Source of the DNA: Dehalococcoidia bacterium
GTDB taxonomy: Bacteria > Chloroflexota > Dehalococcoidia > Dehalococcoidales > G020351185
Direction: 5' to 3'
Length of the DNA stretch: 8,929 bases
Assembly: GCA_030640385.1 (NCBI GenBank)
Contig: DAOWJL010000002.1
Span: forward strand, 1-8,929
Below the pieces are notes generated by a model. The model saw only the letters and a list, made by a program, of their open reading frames with translations. It had not been told where the DNA came from and ran no database searches. Numbering within the stretch: the stretch's first letter is position 1; each line of letters starts with the position of its first letter. Made by a program: the position numbers and the translations under genes. Below are positions 5,961 through 8,929 of the stretch, one piece after another.

Positions 5961-5972
5961 ATATTTTTCGTT

Positions 5973-8228
5973 ATGCAGAAACGTAATGAAGCGATTGCCT
6001 GGTTTGAGGAGGTCACTAAAGATGATATTCCTTCTGTCGGTGGCAAGGGTGCCAATCTAGGCGAAATGACCCGGGCTAATATTCCAGTTCCCCCGGGTTT
6101 TATTGTAACAGTCAATGTCTACAACGACTTTCTGAAGAAAGCAAATATCTCCGGCAAAATCCGCACCCTGCTTAAACCTCTTGACCCAAACAATATCAAA
6201 CAACTGCAGCAGATTGCATCCGAAATCAAAAATGTTATCATGGAATCTACCATCCCCCCGGAACTAGCCAGTGATATTAAGCAAGCCTATATAGAGTTAG
6301 GCTGTGGCCTGGTGGCGGTACGCTCCTCAGCAACCGCCGAAGACCTTCCCGAAGCCTCCTTTGCCGGCCAGCAAAACACCTATCTCAATATCCAGGGGGA
6401 GAATGAGGTTGTCGAAGCCGTTCAAAAGTGCTGGGCGTCTTTGTTTGAGCCGCGGGCGATATACTACAGAACACAACACGGTTTTGATCACTTCCAGGTT
6501 GGCATTGCCGTTCCGGTGCAGAGAATGATATCCTCCCAGACCTCCGGCGTTATGTTTACCGTTGAACCGGTGACCAGCGATACCGAAAAGATAATCATTG
6601 AAGCCATCTATGGCCTTGGCGAAGGGCTGGTCTCCGGTGAGATAACACCTGACCTTTATATTGTTAATAAAAAAGACCTCTCTATCATTTCCAGAATGAT
6701 AAGCCAGCAGAAGCGTCAGCTAGCCATTAATACTGATATTACCAATAAAGATAGTAATGCCTGGCATCCGGTACCCGTTTCAGCTCAGGAAAAACAAAAA
6801 ATAACCGATGATGACATTATCCGTATAGCCAAACTTGGTAAGCAGATTGAAGAACACTACCAGTTTCCTCAGGATATTGAATGGGCAAAGGAAGGCGACG
6901 ATATCTATATCGTCCAAACCCGCCCGGTAACCACCATAAAAGAAACAGCCGAGGAAGAACCCGAAATAAAAGCACCGGCTCTTCTTGTCGGTGTGTCCGC
7001 CAGCCCCGGGCTTGCTTCAGGTCCGGTTAAGATAATACATGATGCCACTGAGATAAGCCTTGTCCTTGACGGTGACATCCTTGTCGCCGATATGACAACT
7101 CCCGATTTTGTACCGGCGATGAAAAGGGCAGTGGCTATCGTTACCGACCGCGGCGGACGTACCGCCCACGCCGCCATCGTCAGCCGCGAACTTGGCATTC
7201 CCTGCGTTGTCGGTACCGATAAAGCGACGACAAAACTTTATAACAAGAAAATAGTCACCGTCGATGGCTCACATGGTAAGGTCTATAATGGTAAGGTCGC
7301 CCGCAGAATAACAACCACCCTGATGACAAACATCCTCAAGGAAGCAATTGAAACAAAAACAAAGGTCTATGTTAATCTGGCACAGCCCGAGCTTGCCGAC
7401 CGCATCGCCTCCCGCAATGTCGATGGCGTTGGTCTGCTGCGGGCTGAATTTATGGTTGCTCAGATCGGCGAGCACCCGAGCTATATGCTAAAAGAGAATA
7501 GGGGCAACGAGTTTATTGATAAACTCTCTGACGGCCTTTTTACCTTTGCCAAAGCCTTCAATCCGCGGCCGGTGGTCTACAGAACTACCGATTTCAAGAC
7601 CAATGAATACCGTGAATTAATCGGTGGCCAGGAATTCGAGGAGGTCGAGGAAAACCCGATGCTGGGTTATCGGGGAGCTTCCCGCTATATTACGGATATT
7701 GCTACCTTCAAGCTTGAAATAGAAGCTATAAAGAGGGTAAGAAATAAGTATAAGAACCTGTGGGTTATGATTCCCTTTGTACGCACTGTTGATGAGCTCA
7801 GCCGAACCAAAGATATCCTGGAGTCAGAGGGTTTAAAGCGCTCCGATGATTTTAAGCTATGGATGATGGTTGAAGTACCATCTAATATTTTTATTATGGA
7901 AAAATTCCTGGAAGTCGGCATTGATGGCATTTCCATCGGCAGTAACGACCTTACCCAGCTTACCTTAGGTATTGACCGTGATAGCTCAAGGCTGGCAAAG
8001 ACCTTTGACGAAAGAAACGAAGCCGTAATGGTAGCACTGGAAAGGGCTATCAAGGTTTCAAAAAGTATGGGAGTTACCTCCTCTATCTGCGGCCAGGCGC
8101 CCTCGGATTACCCGGAGCTTACCGAGAAACTGGTTTCCTGGGGTATTACATCGGTTTCGGTAAACCCGGATGTTATAGGTTCCATACGAGCTATAATCGC
8201 CAAGGCAGAGGCGAAGCTTAAAACTTAA
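5973..8228 (+). CDS. ppsA: Phosphoenolpyruvate synthase (pyruvate, water dikinase)
   Basis: PEP synthase converts pyruvate, ATP and water to PEP, AMP and phosphate; it is the cytoplasmic entry to gluconeogenesis for organisms that make pyruvate from acetyl-CoA. The 751-residue product has the three family domains. The ATP-grasp/nucleotide domain spans about 19-325: GGKGANLGEM at 23-32, AVRSSATAEDLPEASFAG around Arg117, and QTRPVTT around Arg317. The swivelling phosphohistidine domain spans about 338-430, with catalytic His399 in GGRTAHAAIVSREL. The C-terminal PEP/pyruvate barrel has GLLRAEF, NPMLGYRGASRY, GSNDLTQLTLGIDRDS and the catalytic Cys706 in SICGQAPSD. All catalytic residues I can check are present. 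GLDRDS-like and VNPD features favour PEP synthase over phosphate dikinase. It is followed at once by dgt, probably as one transcript. Confidence 0.95.
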   Translation: MQKRNEAIAWFEEVTKDDIPSVGGKGANLGEMTRANIPVPPGFIVTVNVYNDFLKKANISGKIRTLLKPLDPNNIKQLQQIASEIKNVIMESTIPPELASDIKQAYIELGCGLVAVRSSATAEDLPEASFAGQQNTYLNIQGENEVVEAVQKCWASLFEPRAIYYRTQHGFDHFQVGIAVPVQRMISSQTSGVMFTVEPVTSDTEKIIIEAIYGLGEGLVSGEITPDLYIVNKKDLSIISRMISQQKRQLAINTDITNKDSNAWHPVPVSAQEKQKITDDDIIRIAKLGKQIEEHYQFPQDIEWAKEGDDIYIVQTRPVTTIKETAEEEPEIKAPALLVGVSASPGLASGPVKIIHDATEISLVLDGDILVADMTTPDFVPAMKRAVAIVTDRGGRTAHAAIVSRELGIPCVVGTDKATTKLYNKKIVTVDGSHGKVYNGKVARRITTTLMTNILKEAIETKTKVYVNLAQPELADRIASRNVDGVGLLRAEFMVAQIGEHPSYMLKENRGNEFIDKLSDGLFTFAKAFNPRPVVYRTTDFKTNEYRELIGGQEFEEVEENPMLGYRGASRYITDIATFKLEIEAIKRVRNKYKNLWVMIPFVRTVDELSRTKDILESEGLKRSDDFKLWMMVEVPSNIFIMEKFLEVGIDGISIGSNDLTQLTLGIDRDSSRLAKTFDERNEAVMVALERAIKVSKSMGVTSSICGQAPSDYPELTEKLVSWGITSVSVNPDVIGSIRAIIAKAEAKLKT

Positions 8229-8929
8229 TGATTAGCCGGCTTAATATCCGTCAGTTTATTGAGGAAAAAGAGTCCCATCTCTCCCCCTATGCGGCTAAAA
8301 GCAGCTTATCGCAGGGAAGGCTAAGATATGAAGATTCATGCCCGATACGCACAGCTTTCCAGCGCGACCGTGACCGCATTATTCACAGTAAGTCTTTCCG
8401 CCGCCTTAAACACAAAACGCAGGTCTTTATTGCTCCCCCCAGCGACCACTACGTAACCCGTCTCACTCATACCCTTGAAGTATCTCAACTGGCGCGGACA
8501 CTTGCCCGCGCCCTTAACCTTAACGAAGACCTCGCTGAAGCTATCAGCCTGGGGCACGATCTGGGGCATACCCCTTTCGGTCATATAGGCGAGGATGTTT
8601 TAAACGTACTTTATTGTGATGGATTCAGGCACTACGAGCAAAGCCTGCGCGTCGTTGACCTGCTGGAGAACAATGGTCAGGGTTTGAACCTTACCCATGA
8701 AGTAAGAGATGGCATACTGAACCATTCAAAGTCAGGCGAGGATATCTTCGGCCAGAACTGGGTTAAAGCCGGCACCCTTGAGGGTGATATATGCAAGATT
8801 TCCGATGCCATCGCCTATATAAATCACGATATCGGGGATGCTATAAGAGCAGGCATTATAAACGAGGACAGTTTACCAGAATCGGCGATGAAGATACTGG
8901 GGTATTCGCATCGGGAACGAATAAACACA
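8228..8929 (+). CDS. dgt: dGTPase-like dNTP triphosphohydrolase, N-terminal 234 residues (runs off right edge)
   Basis: The HD-superfamily enzyme cleaves dNTPs to deoxynucleoside and tripolyphosphate, controlling dNTP pools. The frame from ATG at 8228 stays open to the window end. It opens with LSPYAAKSS at 18-26, then PIRTAFQRDRDRIIHSKSFR at 39-58 followed by RLKHKTQVF, the standard family N-terminus. Metal ligands are visible: His81 in RLTHTLEV, His110-Asp111 in GHDLGHTPFGH, and Asp193 in KISDAIAY. The TAATG overlap with the pps stop suggests coupled translation, since no strong SD precedes it. Bacterial dGTPase-like proteins of this short type are usually about 330-420 residues, so at least a quarter of the protein is missing. 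True substrate preference (dGTP only or several dNTPs) cannot be told from this part. Confidence 0.93.
   Translation, partial: MISRLNIRQFIEEKESHLSPYAAKSSLSQGRLRYEDSCPIRTAFQRDRDRIIHSKSFRRLKHKTQVFIAPPSDHYVTRLTHTLEVSQLARTLARALNLNEDLAEAISLGHDLGHTPFGHIGEDVLNVLYCDGFRHYEQSLRVVDLLENNGQGLNLTHEVRDGILNHSKSGEDIFGQNWVKAGTLEGDICKISDAIAYINHDIGDAIRAGIINEDSLPESAMKILGYSHRERINT

Noticed and set aside
5226..5972. A novel defence, phage or mobile module near the strand switch
   Set aside because: The only genes here are a DUF151 housekeeping protein and promoters; there are no terminal repeats, transposase, integrase or CRISPR-like spacing.
8336..8584. An 82-codon minus-strand frame
   Set aside because: It is antisense to strongly conserved HD-domain residues of dgt and has no family resemblance.

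Overview
The window holds most of an F1Fo ATP synthase operon on the minus strand. Two further genes, for phosphoenolpyruvate synthase and an HD-domain dNTP triphosphohydrolase, run the opposite way on the plus strand. All large genes are recognisable housekeeping genes. I see no mobile element, CRISPR array, tRNA, rRNA or obvious phage or defence module. Many genes use GTG or TTG starts with strong Shine-Dalgarno (SD) sites, so the host is a bacterium. The long a subunit with an extra Lys-rich/Cys N-terminus, the AtpZ-type first gene, the nearby DUF151 gene and the pps-dgt pair make me think of an anaerobic Chloroflexota, perhaps Dehalococcoidia. That placement rests on recollection of gene order and protein style, not on a search.

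Minus strand, in transcription order from the right: a bifunctional-nuclease-domain protein (5804-5226), a promoter-bearing spacer, atpZ (5046-4822), atpB/a (4822-3851), atpE/c (3799-3557), a 182-base spacer that hides an unannotated one-helix peptide frame (3536-3435), atpF/b (3374-2868), atpH/delta (2837-2310), atpA/alpha (2281-767) and atpG/gamma (725 to beyond the left edge). atpD and atpC would be expected further left. Spacers between the other atp genes are short (about 30-50 bases) and atpZ/atpB overlap by one base, so this looks like one transcript. The c subunit keeps the carboxylate Glu63 but lacks the Na+ ligands, so a proton-coupled enzyme is most likely.

Plus strand: a complete pps (5973-8228) and the first 234 codons of dgt (8228 to the right edge), joined by a TAATG stop/start overlap. 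The 168-base region between bfn and pps carries back-to-back promoters.

The observations most worth a second look are the cryptic membrane peptide between c and b, which reads as a good one-helix protein but has no normal start codon unless one G is added to a G5 run; the near-identical translation starts of atpE and atpF, with a hairpin and AU-rich leader ahead of atpE; the graded, mostly non-ATG start codons of the operon; and the CxxC motifs in subunits a and gamma.
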